Shown: positions 24,030 through 35,680, counted from the stretch's first letter. The stretch: 64,000 bases of DNA from Steromphala cineraria (GCA_916613615.1 OU744732.1:27848673-27912672), one strand, 5' to 3'. Notes: generated by a model from the letters alone, not told the origin. Made by a program: numbers and translations.

Positions 24030-25166
24030 ATCATCGACACTCAAGGTCACACAATCAATGAACACATTTCATTGAGTATAACATTACTGTAATGAAATAA
24101 GGTGTTAAAAGTTAATTAAATCCATTTTCTCCGTATATGTTGATTTTGCCATGACCTTGACCTTCGACAGTTCGTACCCAAAACTTTTTGAAAATGTTGT
24201 ACTTCTCAAGAGATAATTATATACAAAATCTAAACTTCATAGCACAAAAACTTTTAAAGTTATCATGTTTACAAGGAATTACAATAACTCATATCTCATG
24301 ACCTTGACCTTTGACCTTCAAGGTCACACAATCATTGAACACTTTTTATTGAGTATAACAATCATGTATTGATTAAAAGTCATCATAGTTAAAATAAAGC
24401 ATTTTCGCTAAACCATGCTTAAGTCATGACCTTGCTGTGACCTTTGACCTTTGACGGATTGTAGCCAAAACCTTTTCAAAATGTTTTACTTTTCCAAGGA
24501 TGATATATACCAAGTTAGAGCTTCATAGCACAAAAACTTTTCAAGTTACCGTGTTTACAAGGAATTTTGTAGGGACTTTATAACTCGTGACCTTGACCTT
24601 TGACCTTGAAAGTGAACATGTCATAATGATTCCCTGGAAGTGTTCACATATAGACATGTTCATGCGTTCTGAAAAGCTAAATGGGATAAAGTTATAACCA
24701 AATTTAGTGCACATTGCAATAACTAATATCTCATGACCTTGACCTTTGACCTTCAAGGTCACACAATCATTGAACACTTTTTATTGAGTATACCAATCAT
24801 GTATTGATTAAAAGTGTTCATAGTTAAAATTAAGCATTTTCGCTAAACCATGCTTAGTCATGACCTTGCTGTGACCTTGACCTTTGACGGATTGTAGCCG
24901 AAACCTTTTCAAAATTTTTTACTTTTCCAAGGATGATACATACCAAGTTAGAGCTTCATAGCACAAAAACTTTTCAAGTTATCGCAAGAAATTCTTAGAG
25001 TGATTACATAGCTCGTGACCTTGACCTTTGACCTTGAAAGTGAACATGTCAAAATGGTTCCCCCGAGGTATGAGTAGTAAGTTATGAATAAGAGTTCTGG
25101 AAAGCTTAGTGGAAACAAGTTATAGCTAGTAGTACGAGTGCGGCGTCCTTAGACTGGGCTGCTAAT
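24030..25166 (+). mobile_element. TGACCTTGACCTTTGACC element, copy 1 (5' incomplete)
   Basis: Related over most of its length to 49921-50801. It contains repeated clusters of TGACCTTGACCTTTGACCTT and CAAGGTCAC, e.g. at 24153, 24300, 24590, 24735, 24861 and 25016, and an internal duplication of about 430 bp. The right end has a decayed version of the terminal hairpin (GTCCTTAGACTGGGCTGCTAAT). It interrupts LINE A. No coding capacity was seen. The terminal hairpin plus CTAA|T resembles Helitron-type ends, but this is only a suggestion. Confidence 0.75.
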
Positions 25167-25174
25167 GATATTTA

Positions 25175-26665
25175 AGGGTTGATTCTATCATAGAGACAAG
25201 CCACTGTTTACAGACACAACCAGGATTATCAAATACATATGTTAAACCACAAGTATTCAGAATACTTTTTATGTGAGATAACCATACGTTATTACTATGT
25301 TGATGTAGGGTATTGTCTAATTTTAGCAATTAAAGGACACGCGATGAAAGCTTAATTGACGAGGTAGCGGTTTCTAATTTATACCAAAATGTGATCATCC
25401 TTTTAGCTATCATTATGTTAACAGGAAAACGACCCAATTCCCCATAAACCATGAAGTTAGGGGTAGATGATCGTAAACCAGTAGCAAACTTAATGAATTT
25501 GCGTTGAAATTGTTCAATATTTGCTGTATTTACAAAACCCTAAATTTCGCAGGGTACAGGGTAATAGGTAATATCAAAGTATCGAAAAGCTTAATCATAG
25601 TATCAAGTGACAGATTGAGGTTTCTTGCTTTCTTCAGAAGAGCGAACATTGATTTCTTAGAACTAGCCAATAAATCATTTATTGCAAAATTAAATCTCCT
25701 AGTTCGATGAAACTTGATGCCAAGATATGTATAGTTATCTACAATTTCAATGGATTTAGAGTCGAATTGAAAAGACAGTTTATATGAACTAGCAACGCCT
25801 CTACCAAATATAACAATTTTCGATTTTGCTATGTTAACATTGAGTTTCCATGTATCACAGTATGTTTTGAATATATCCAGGGAATTCTGAAGGTCTTTTG
25901 GGTTTTCACTAACAAATATTGCATCATCTGCGTATAATAGAATACTGAATTTCATACACATGTACACAAAATCATCATTAACACAATTAACATCAACGCC
26001 CTTAAAACCAATTACCTCAAGATAAACATCTAAATCATTAAGAAAAAGGGAAAATAATAATGATAGGTTTTCCCCTTGCCGAATGCCAGAATAACTAGAA
26101 AAGAAATTTGAAGTCTGGTTGCCAACCATAACACAAGATTTAATATTATTATACATGTTTTTTCACCAGAGTTAAACATTTCCCCTCTATGTTGTATGAC
26201 AAAATTTTATGCGAAAGACCTACCCTCCATACACTGTGCACCGCTTTAGCGAAATCAATAAAGGCACAAAAGAGTTTTCGTTTACAAGTTTTGAAGTATT
26301 TGATTTAACATATTTAAAATGAATATATTATCAAGTGTTGACATATTCTCTCTAAAGCCAGCCTGTGATGGGCTAAGGATATTATTCAATTCTAGATAGC
26401 TATTTAATCTTGAATTTAAAAGGCAGGTGAATAATTGGCCTAGACAACTAATTATGGTAATGGGCCGGTACGAATTGGGATCAAGGGAGTCACCTTTTTT
26501 CTTATAGATAGGTCGGATCACTTCAGTCAGCCACGATTCTGGGATAACACCAGAAGATAAAATGAGATTGAAGAAAGAAACATAAAAGTTACCAAGAATA
26601 TGAAATGAGTCGATCAAATAGTCGTTTTCAATCAAATCAAGGCCTGTAGACTTATTACGCTTCGA
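25175..26665 (-). pseudogene. LINE A remnant, reverse transcriptase and post-RT region
   Basis: Three minus-strand frames in order: NKSTGLDLI then PESWLTEVIRPIYKKKGDSL, PNSYRPITIISCLGQLF and LSPSQAGFRE (26282-26665); CAFIDFAKAVHSVWR near 26200; then SGIRQGENLSLLFSLFLNDL, LLYADDAIFVSE and the post-RT part (25530-26156); then TPNFMVYGELGRFPVN to IESTLKYH at about 25175. The YADD motif is intact, but the motif A sequence normally ending AFD reads AVH. Frameshifts near 26280 and 26160 and a stop near 25330 disable it. CR1/L2-like by layout. Confidence 0.88.
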
Positions 26666-26684
26666 TCAGACCACCGTCGCGCCC

Positions 26685-27450
26685 CTATTGCGTGTTGTCC
26701 TCTGCACCGCGGTTGACGGCCCTCGGTAGCCTTCTTGGTGGGGCTCTGTACGGGGGAGGCACAGGCACAGACTGAAGACGGTTGTCGACATAGAGCCTAT
26801 CCACAACGATATGCGCTCTGTTCTTCTCAGCTCTTGCCACTTTCATCAAGGGCATCAGAACATTCCTTCTGTAATCGGAAACCTCCTCGGGAAACGATAT
26901 ACCATACTGCTTGCCCGCTAGCATCCTTCCGCATCTCTTTATGGCGTCTCTCTCTTTTGTGACCAGAAATTTGGCTATAATCGGTCGTGGATTGATTTTT
27001 TCACCCGTGTACCTAGGGGTACGTCTCCGACCTATCCTGTGAACTCGCTTGAACTGTAAGTTCTCGCTGTCAAATTTTGACTGTTTTTCAATAAAGTCTC
27101 TCAAAACTTTTTCGGTGTCTTTAATCTCGTAATTCTGATCATTTTGACCGCGAACCACAGACACGCTCTCCTCAATATTTGTGAAAATCAAATTATCACG
27201 CATTGATCTGCACCTTTGGTCAATCAAAGATTCCTTCAGAGAGAGATTTTGTAGTTTTAGATCATCTTAGGCATGTGTCTTTTCTTTCAACTCGGCAATG
27301 TCAATTTTCATATTTACAATGTCAACCCTCCACTCGTCGAATGTATCACTAATAGTCTGGGTACTAGCTTCTTAACCCATCACATCCATTCGCAGTTCGT
27401 CCAGAGTTTGTGGAGAGCGTCAAGATGGGGAATCCGCCAGTGGATCTGGA
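26685..27450 (-). pseudogene. LINE ORF1 protein (RNA-binding), broken N-terminus
   Basis: The intact minus frame 26685-27227 encodes RSMRDNLIFTNIEES near the start, then VHRIGRRRTPRYTGEKINPR, PIIAKFLVTKERDAIKRCG and a GISFPEEVSDYRRNVLMPLM block, ending in a Pro/Arg-rich tail. This is the RRM-plus-CTD core of LINE ORF1 proteins (L1/Transposase_22-like, also found in CR1/L2-type elements of aquatic animals). Upstream to about 27450 a coiled-coil-like segment (LDELRMDVMG, IVNMKIDIAELKEK) continues but is cut by stops. Only about 20 bp separate its stop from RT-coding sequence, so the endonuclease part of ORF2 is missing. Confidence 0.85.
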
Positions 27451-27829
27451 TCTGTGGTCACTCTTCAGGATCATCTTGCTGGTCCTGATGAAGTCAACGA
27501 TCTTGAAGAAGAATGTTCCTATAACAGAATTTCGTAAATACCCATCAGATCAAACGCACTATACTAAATCCTTACATACATACAGCTGTAAGCTGATCCT
27601 TCATCCTGAATGTAAATATCTTATTCAATGTTCATGAAAGTCTCAAGTCATTGATCTTTAGTTATTCATAATAAAGGATATACTCATCTTCGAAAAATAA
27701 TTCAAGTTCTGTCAGTTTCCACAGTACCGGAAGCGTAGCCCCAAGTTTATGTCCAGTTTTGGGGCCTTGTTGAAATTCCCTTCTCCGCCACTCTGTATCA
27801 GCACATCAGGCCGTCTGAATCATCTTGTG
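27451..27829. other. no gene seen
   Basis: Possibly further 5' sequence of LINE A. No recognisable product in the two overlapping plus-strand frames at 27273-27637. Confidence 0.35.
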
Positions 27830-28545
27830 TCATCACACAATGTTCATCTTTTCCTCGCCGTACCAAACCGCATACAATGACACCATAAAGTCGCATTACG
27901 CACTGCACATTGCATCACATACGCTTATATGCATCACATTGTGTCATTCAACTCATACATTCTGATGTCTGAATCAGGCATGCACGCCAGCAACAAAATA
28001 CATTCAACCAATTGTAACCCATATCGCCACCATATCCTGCCACATTACATCATACACTTAAACAGGGAATCATTTATTGTCACACGCCATCCTTGACTGG
28101 CAAACTATGTCTCGTGAAATGCCACACCGCATTACATATTACCACATGGTATCAAAAAGTATAATCCGCATCACGCAATACAACATACAAAATAACTGCC
28201 ACAAGGCATAAATTGCATCATATATAAGCTGCCACACCACATTACCGATTGCCTCACGGCACCATATCACCCAGCATCATACAAAGTTTTACGGCAAAAT
28301 TAAATGAAAAGAAAAAACATTATAAATGGCAACCCGCATTGTCAAACGGCACAAAAATATTGCATTCGGCATGATCAACTGCCATAAAGTTACAGCAAGT
28401 TGGGACAAGGGATACAATATTGCACACAACATACGCTGTCACAGGACACCATGAACTGAACAATAAATCAAACATTGGAAAATGACATCGTACATTGCCA
28501 AAAAGCATCATTCACTGAAACAAGGAAACGTACACCGTTTCACTA
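27830..28545 (+). repeat. degenerate CA-rich repeat tract
   Basis: About 700 bp dominated by recurring CATCACATTGC, TGCCACACC, GCATTACAT and ACGGCAC words at irregular 25-45 bp intervals. It looks like a decayed minisatellite. No codon structure. Confidence 0.6.
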
Positions 28546-28569
28546 CATATATACCATCATAAACAGTTA

Positions 28570-28862
28570 TTGGCTTGCAAAACCAGTTCAAAATTCTGGA
28601 AAACTACAGTAATGAATGGAAATTGTCAGTTAATCTTGATAAAACAAATGTTGTTATATTTAGAAGAGGGGGCCCCATTGCATCGAAAGAGAAAAGATTT
28701 TTCCAGGGCAAACCCATGAACATAGTTACCCACTATAAGTATCTTGGTGTATTATTTACATATACAATGAATATGAAACACTGTATTAATGATTTTTGTG
28801 TCTAAGAGCAAAGAAGGCTTTTATTTCGATTTTATCTATTTCGAAAGATTGTGGGGTCTTAT
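28570..28862 (+). pseudogene. LINE reverse transcriptase fragment
   Basis: The plus frame reads NQFKILENYSNEWKLSVNLD, KTNVVIFRRGG and THYKYLGVLFTYTMNMKHCI, the segment just after the YADD motif in CR1/L2-like RTs, then loses frame at a stop at 28803. About 80 residues remain. It ends at a direct repeat that starts at 28871. Confidence 0.82.
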
Positions 28863-28870
28863 CCAGGAAT

Positions 28871-29033
28871 GTAGTCTGATAAAATTATCAACCAATATAA
28901 ATTATTTACTGTCAGTGGAACAAAATTCGAATGATTGATATTGTGATCTTGGTTAATAACAATATTGTTTACCAAATACGATATCCGTGGATGTACTCTT
29001 TTTCATTTTTATTTCAATTAGTGAAGGAGTTAT
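28871..29033 (+). repeat. direct repeat copy 1 (partner 29826-29989)
   Basis: GTAGTCTGATAAAATTATCA to GTGAAGGAGTTAT, roughly 90% identical by eye to 29826-29989, 955 bp apart in the same orientation. Confidence 0.85.
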
Positions 29034-29258
29034 AGTCATGTTTAAAGTTCAAATTAAATCATAATTGTGAAAAATAAAATCAGCAACCCTGCTCGCTGGA
29101 GACAAGCGAAGACTCGAATGAAGAGACAACTTTCTCACCTTTGGCTTTACTTATAACCTCTGTCGTGTGACTAAAAACGCACGAACTCCACGTGCATCCT
29201 ATGCACCTGCCTGGGTTAGAACATCAATGCTACCGTTTACTTTAGAAAATACATTTAT

Positions 29259-29330
29259 GTTCTAATTCGTTTACTCAAACGAACATAAAATATTTTGTAA
29301 CTAAAAACACTCATATCATGGGTAATGTCT
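29259..29330 (+). repeat. dispersed 70-bp repeat, copy 2
   Basis: Nearly identical to 23485-23555. Confidence 0.8.
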
Positions 29331-29663
29331 ACCCAGGCTCGAAATAAAAGAACGGGCCAAATGAATGAGGAAATATCCTTGTTTGGATTTGTCAGATCGA
29401 CCTGCAACTTTTGAATAAATCTATCAGACAAAGCCAAAATACTGCAGAAGTAAACCGGTGTCAATTTTTCAGACGGGAATAATTTCATATAAGTTTTTCA
29501 TATCTATACAGTAGGATTGATAGGACTGTGCAGTAAACAATTAGATAGATCTTCAGTAAGAACTTCGAGATTTCTGATATTTAAGATAATGATAAATATC
29601 CGTTTCATTGTCTGATCATGATTTTTATTGTTTGATGTGTACAATAAAATGTACCGATTGAAT

Positions 29664-29712
29664 GAGTGAGATAGAGTTTAACACCGTCTCTGAAATATAC
29701 ACATTAGCGGCG
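29664..29712 (+). repeat. SINE-like fragment (GAGTGAG...AGCGGCG)
   Basis: GAATGAGTGAGATAGAGTTT then AACACCGTC and TTAGCGGCG. Same word order as the fragment at 48555-48625 but more diverged. Confidence 0.45.
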
Positions 29713-29825
29713 ATATATGTTAGGTAATACATTGATTTACATGGACATGATCATATGACACAGGAAGATTTCGACATACATGTGCAATGAAAGGTAGGTT
29801 ATATTCCCAAAATCAAAATACAAAT

Positions 29826-29989
29826 GTAGTCTGATAAAATTATTAACCAATATAAATTCTTTACTTTCAGGGAATTTTTTTTCGAATGATTGCTATTGTG
29901 ATCTTGGTTCATAACAATAAAATTTACTAAAATACGATGTCCGTGGATGTACTCTTTTTCATTTTTATTTCAATTATTGAAGGAGTTAT
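29826..29989 (+). repeat. direct repeat copy 2
   Basis: Partner of 28871-29033. Sequence between the copies has no gene. Confidence 0.85.
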
Positions 29990-30271
29990 TTCATTTGAAA
30001 CGTAATCATGTTGCAATGTGGGAACATTTTTACCTACACCTAAATTATTGCCAATGTCTCCAAATATTTTATGTTACGTATTATAAACTATACCTAGTTA
30101 ATTATTTATTTGAAATTTTACAAATACGAGTTGAAACCTGAATTTAAAGTCAGTAATTGTAAGCGTAAACATAGTTATTAAAATTTTGAAAGAAATCCAT
30201 TTCAGGAGCGGCTGTATGAGGTTGATTGTTTCTAGTTTATGAACTACTTGTAAATGTTTAGAATAGTAACG
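29990..30271. other. no gene seen
   Basis: AT-rich; a chance frame overlaps its first part. Confidence 0.4.
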
Positions 30272-30557
30272 TCCTAGATTGCTCTCCTAACAAGATCTAT
30301 GTTATTGTTCAGTTGATCTTGCCACGGACAAGGACAAACTTCTTGTGTTGATTTTCGTTTGGGGGGGGGGGGGGGGGGGGGATGGGTTCATCTTTGCACT
30401 TTAATCAAAATTCGTCCCAAAAGTACATACCGTTTAGTCCTAGATTGCTCTCCTAACTTCTTGTGTTGATTTTCGATTTGGGGGTGGGGGGGGGGGGGGG
30501 GGTGTCATCTTTGCACTTTAATCAAAATTCGTCCTAAAAGTACATTCCGTTTAGTCC
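30272..30557 (+). repeat. tandem duplication with a poly-G tract in each copy
   Basis: TCCTAGATTGCTCTCCTAAC begins at 30272 and again at 30437. Each copy has TTGTGTTGATTTTCG, a long G run (20 G from 30361; about 22 G broken by one T from 30478) and then TCATCTTTGCACTTTAATCA. The second copy lacks about 45 bp. Confidence 0.9.
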
Positions 30558-31520
30558 ATTACAAACATTACAATCATTGATAACCCTCCCTCCTAACCCC
30601 TCCCATCCGTGGGCATACTTCGACCACGGATCACTTAACCACCAAAGCATGAAGTTTTGTTTATATCTCGACGGATTAAGCCATAATCAGATCAATCAAC
30701 ATCACACCTGTGATCATCAGCCACTTAATTGGTAATCAACAGGCAGTCAGGTGACTGTGCGGTGGCTTGTTTATGGCCTTAGAAAGGAAAACAGTTTATA
30801 GTTTAATTTGTCAAAATTGGATATAAATCGAAAATTAAACATAAGAATCCTTCAGTTGCTTACTTTTTAAAAAAAATGAGAAAACTTTTTTAACAAAAAG
30901 ATCTTTAATACATTAAACACTGATTAAATTCATAGTAATTAATGAAAGAACCACTGGTAGGTGCCTAGCATTTTGCCTTAGTTGTATGTAGAGGTTTTAT
31001 GTGTTGTGTATTCAATATTATGTATATCTAAATCGAGATTGTGTTCTTAACACATATATGGCAGAATATTACGAAGATTATTTAGAAGGGTTTTCACAAG
31101 ATAATATATTTACCTTATCTTAGGTGTAATGATAATGAACAATCAAAACGTTGCATGAAATATAATGAGTAAAAACACATTGGCAATAACATGCTATGTT
31201 TGACAAATGAATGAAATTAAACAGCAATGTGATGGCTTGATTTCTCTTCCCATCCGTTTGGTTTCAAGATCTAGAATGGATTCTTTATATGATTCAAAAC
31301 AAGTCTATTAAAATACTTATAAACTCTCAATATAACGTAACTAGGCCAGATGAAAGGTAGAAAATGTAATTCTATCTTTGCATGAGATATTATTAGTGTC
31401 CCACTTTGATAGCATTGAGTATCTATCATAAGCAGTAAACTACTACGACCTATTACTTAGTGAAGGATACGTTGTGGTCACGTTAATCAATTTAGGATTT
31501 AATTTGGAATAGGCGGATAT
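30558..31520. other. no gene seen
   Basis: AT-rich sequence without recognisable coding or repeat content. The final part may be LINE sequence continuing into the next feature. Confidence 0.4.
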
Positions 31521-32015
31521 CCTTACATACTCACGCATCTGGAGTTTTTCACAATTAGAGAAAAAATAATTTGTACAGATCAAGAAAACTTGCTACGTAG
31601 TATATGGAATGATAATTGGCAGAGTAATGGTAATAAACTTAGAACATTAAGATTATTTAAAAGCACTTTGACAGTTTCACCCTATGTTCGCTCTGTGTCA
31701 GACCGCGCTCAGCGAAGTATCCTTGCAAAACTAAGATGTGGTTCTCTCCCTTTAAAGATATAACTAGGTCGTTTTTCTCGTCCGAAAACTCCATTAAATC
31801 AACGTAAATGTAAATACTGTATTTTTTCTGAAATAAAAGATGAGATACACTTTCTAACTTCTTGTCAGCTTTACTCAGATATCAGGTCCCCGTTATGGTT
31901 AAAAGCGCAAGCTATTCACACTCAGTTTATAAATCTATCTCCAACAGATCAGGCCATACTTGCAGTCACCCCAACTCTCCCAACCACTTGCCGCTACAAC
32001 AAGCGTTATTTATAG
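31521..32015 (+). pseudogene. LINE ORF2 C-terminus with one in-frame stop
   Basis: One plus-strand reading frame runs 165 codons to TAG at 32013. It encodes LLRSIWNDNWQSNGNKLRTL, then RAQRSILAKLRCGSLPLKI, a stop, LGRFSRPKTPLNQRKCKYC, and IKDEIHFLTSCQLYSDIRSP. 'LAKLRCG.LPL..E.GR' followed by a C-x2-C...H-x4-C motif is the C-terminal zinc-finger region of CR1/L2-type LINEs. The internal TAA replaces the usual Glu-x-Gly step. This is the same protein region as the tails of LINE A and LINE B, but in plus orientation and from another insertion. Confidence 0.85.
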
Positions 32016-32229
32016 ACGCAGGAAATATATAATTTCTTAAAAACTTAAGGCTTTTTATTTTTTCTCAATGTCAATGTCTACAAATCAAATTTGTATCATT
32101 ATAAAGTAAAATGATCCATAATAGCCCACAAACAATATTTTATATTTTAAGTCATAACTTTTTTTGCCAGAAAATATCGTTTTAAAATTATCTTTTAATA
32201 TTCAAGATATTTGTGAAAAGAGTTTCAAG
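32016..32229. other. LINE 3' flank, nothing further seen
   Basis: AT-rich, no poly-A or tandem tail recognised. Confidence 0.35.
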
Positions 32230-33600
32230 GCTAAAATTATACCAATTACCTATATTTCAAAGTCATCAATTTATCAAAGTCAACGTTTTTCCAAATAAAG
32301 ATACACTTTAATTCAAGTCAACATTTCCACTCATTGAAGTAAACTTTTTCCCACTTGTATAAGTGTTTCAATGATTCAACACGTGGAAAATCAAATCAAA
32401 AGTTAAGTGAATGAAACTGCCTAGGAATATGTCTACAAACACTCATGTAGATTGGCTCAAATATGATAAGGTCTGAGATCTTCCTTTATTTTCTGTTCAG
32501 TTCTTGTTAATGTGAAAAGGAGTAGAGTTTTGTTGTTTGGCAAATCAGATTTCTCTAGGAATAAGAATATGTTTATACCTAAATCTCTCAAAGTCAACTA
32601 TTCCAACAAAACTAAATTTCTATTAAAGTTGACATGCAAACACAGCTGAATTTCATTAAAGTGTATTTCATTAAAGTTAATATATCTTCAAAGTCAATAT
32701 TTCATAGAATTAAATAAAAGTTTAAAGTCAATATTTTCAAAAATCTAAATTTGTTTTAAAGTCAATATTTCCAAAAATCAAAATAGCTTTGAAATGTTAT
32801 AATTGAGAAAATAAATAGATCTTTCAAAGTCAATATTTTAGTAGTCGATAGGTCAAGTAGATAATAAAACAACCAATAAAACTTTCAAATGAATATCTAA
32901 ATGTCTTTCAAAATTAATATTCCACAAAATCAAAATGTCAGTCAATGTCAATATCATTATTTATCAATATTGAAATGCCTCTTGACTCAGTATCCCATGA
33001 AATCATCATATCTTTCAAAATCAATACTTCACAAAGTCAAAATTCCTTTCAAAGTATATTTAAAAACACAGATTTATCAAAGTCAATATTTTAAAGAAAG
33101 CAAAAAATAATCCTTCAAAGTCGATATTTAATACAATCAAAATATGTAACAATTTATCGAAACATCTTTCAACCTATACATTCCAAAATATCCAAATATT
33201 TTTCAAAGCAAATACTTAAAAAATTTCAATGTAAACTTCAAAGTAAATATTTAACAAAATCAAAATGTGTTTCAAAGTCAAAATTGCACAAAATAAAAAA
33301 GTCAAATATTTCTAAAGATGGAAAGGTCTTTTAAACTGAGTATCTCTTAAAATCATGAATTCAAATCAAAGTTAATAGACCACAAAATCAAAATACTTTT
33401 CCAATTATGCACAAATTATGTTTCAAAGTCAATATTGCACATAATCAAAATATCTTTGTAACTAAATATTTGCCAATCAATCGTTCATAGTCTACATTTT
33501 GCCAAATAATAGTGTCGTCAAAGTCAGTTTTTCATCAAAGTCAAGATAATTTGAAACTTGAAAGTCAATATATTCAACAAGATCAACATATATTTTAACA
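32230..33600 (+). repeat. degenerate TTTCAAAGTCAATATTTC minisatellite
   Basis: The words TCAAAGTCAATATTTC and AAAATCAAAAT recur dozens of times at irregular 30-45 bp steps over 1.3 kb. Units are too diverged for a single consensus length. The frame at 32901-33110 is a by-product. Confidence 0.8.
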
Positions 33601-33795
33601 TGAACTCTTATCATATTGTACAAATATCTTTCAATTCAACAGAGCACATTTCAGGATAACTTTCAAATAATACTTCATAATAAGTCGTACTTCTTAACGT
33701 TATCCTTATAACACTATACTCATTGTCAAGCGATTTTATGTACGTTTTCAACACTTTGACAAATCCGTTGCGCACCCTCGAATATCCAGACAGAC

Positions 33796-33898
33796 GGCCC
33801 ACCAGTGACACACCCGTTGGTCACTGGTTGCTCACCAGTGAGCAACGCGTGGTCGCCCGTGGCTCACCCGTTGCCAACCAGTGGGTCACTGGTGGGCA
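33796..33898. repeat. GC-rich nested inverted repeats
   Basis: GCCCACCAGTGAC (33797-33809) is the perfect inverse of GTCACTGGTGGGC (33885-33897). Nested inside is the palindrome TTGCTCACCAGTGAGCAA (33828-33845) and repeated CACCCGTTG / CAACGC words. A compact GC-rich island in AT-rich DNA. Confidence 0.8.
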
Positions 33899-35007
33899 AC
33901 GCATGGCACACTCGTTCATGATATAGTTACTTTTTCACACTACTGTACATATACATATAGCCTCATCATGCAATGTGTATGCTGATGCATGACAATTACA
34001 TGTTTAAAAAGGGTTTTAATGCGAAAGAAAAAACAACACATTTCTTAATGTACTCATTTTTTTCAAAACACTGGTTAACCACTTTTAACCAGCAATATCA
34101 ACAATGGCAGATATCCTCTATGACGAAGACAAGCAACCTTACGTTTAAACCTTTGAAAGCAGCTAACTTAAGATAGTGAAACAATTCTTGGGTGTAGAGA
34201 ATGAGTTTAATAGTTTGGAAAAATTACAATACGTGTACGAGCAATTCTGTTGGAGTTCAAATACATCACGTAAACACAGTTGAAAAGGACTATATGATTT
34301 ATCTTCAACAGAACCGAGAAATTTGTTGAAACATTTATGAAAGAGAGACAAATCGCTTGACATTTAATATCGTTGAGGAATGGGTTTTCTTTTCTCAGCA
34401 TTCTGTCAAATCAAATTATGGTATTCGCAATCTACAAAATAACAATATAACAATATTACTATGAAACTTGTTTCATTAACGTAATTGTTGTACAAATATC
34501 GTCACTTTCAGCCTTAAAAAAACTTGGTCATGTATCCTCTTTTCGCTCGATTAATGAGCATTTAAAAAGGTTTCGCAGAAATGTGCGTAAACAGAACTGT
34601 TAAGGAAAGTTCATATGGTAGAAAACACAAACGCATGTCGATCTGCGAGACTTCCAAATGCGCAATCGCCTTCAATGCCGTTTTACTTAGCAGGTGGTCC
34701 ATCTTTTAATCTTAAGGAAAGTCTGGTTTTGTGATAAATCACAATTATTAAATAACAGCGTTTCTTAGTATTGTTTACGGGTAAAATGGACCTTTTGCTT
34801 TATCTATAGATTCGGTTGAGAGGGTGTTGTGATGTAAGCATTAATATCATGCACACAAGATCTGCTTAATTTGTTGTTTTAGGAGAATTTAGCAGAAATT
34901 CTGTCCATCATGAATATACACAAACGTCGCATGCATGAGGACTTTTGTCTGGCAGAAGTACACTTCAAGCATAACTGAATTCAACCATTTACAGAACGTC
35001 GCATTCT
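33899..35007. other. no gene seen
   Basis: Short open frames on both strands around 34163-34401 overlap each other and have no recognisable content. Confidence 0.4.
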
Positions 35008-35331
35008 TCACGACCATCATCTTCCCCGCACGGCCTAGATAGCCAACGTTAACGCTATAACGAGCCTATCTATCTAAGGTGAGCTCGTCTCTTACGTGTG
35101 CTTGGCCTTGCGCATCTTCCTACGCAGAGCCTAAAAGGCCAGTTTCCAAACTGTCATTTTATGCCTTGCTGCAGAGACGTTACTTTTCTGTGCTGCAATA
35201 GTGCCCCTACAGACTAGAGAGCAAGCACAGAAAACTCAAGGCTATGCAGCAAGGCATAACACTGACAGTTTGGAAACTGGCGTTTTAGGCTCTGCGTAGG
35301 AAGATGGGCCTTGCGGGGAAGATGCACGACC
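35008..35331. mobile_element. long foldback element, nested inverted arms
   Basis: Inner arms: 35104-35173 (GGCCTTGCGCATCTTCCTAC, GCAGAGCCTAAAAGGCCAG, TTTCCAAACTGTCA, TGCCTTGCTGCA) mirror 35244-35310; TTTTCTGTGCT / AGCACAGAAAA extend the stem inward. Outer arms: CATCTTCCCCGCACGGCC near 35020 mirrors GGCCTTGCGGGGAAGATG near 35308. The result is a double-nested hairpin of about 320 bp without coding capacity. Confidence 0.85.
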
Positions 35332-35474
35332 ATGTCAAGATTAAGTTCTGAACTGAGTACCTCAAACACATGATCAACGCCCTTTTAGACATTAAATGTA
35401 CCTCAACGTCACACTACTTTTTGGACACTTCAACAACACGTCATTTCATTTCAGGTAGATTGGGTAGGAATTTC

Positions 35475-35680
35475 GTAAACAGTGTTTTTTTAATCGTTTA
35501 AATTAAACTTTGTATCTGTACTGCTTGTGAATTGAACAAAGTAGATAACATATCTCATATTCAACATCTGGAAATCTCCCAAGGGCCTCCAACATGTTAT
35601 TACAAAGTGTTATTGTTGATTAAATGGGTTGAGTATTTTTAAATCGTTAACATCTGCCTTAAGTGACATACATAAGTAGG
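35475..35680 (+). repeat. direct repeat copy 1 (partner 36604-36804)
   Basis: GTAAACAGTGTTTTTTTAAT to CATACATAAGTAGG matches 36604-36804 closely, with a roughly 10-bp gap. A more diverged relative lies near 43600-43820. Confidence 0.88.
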
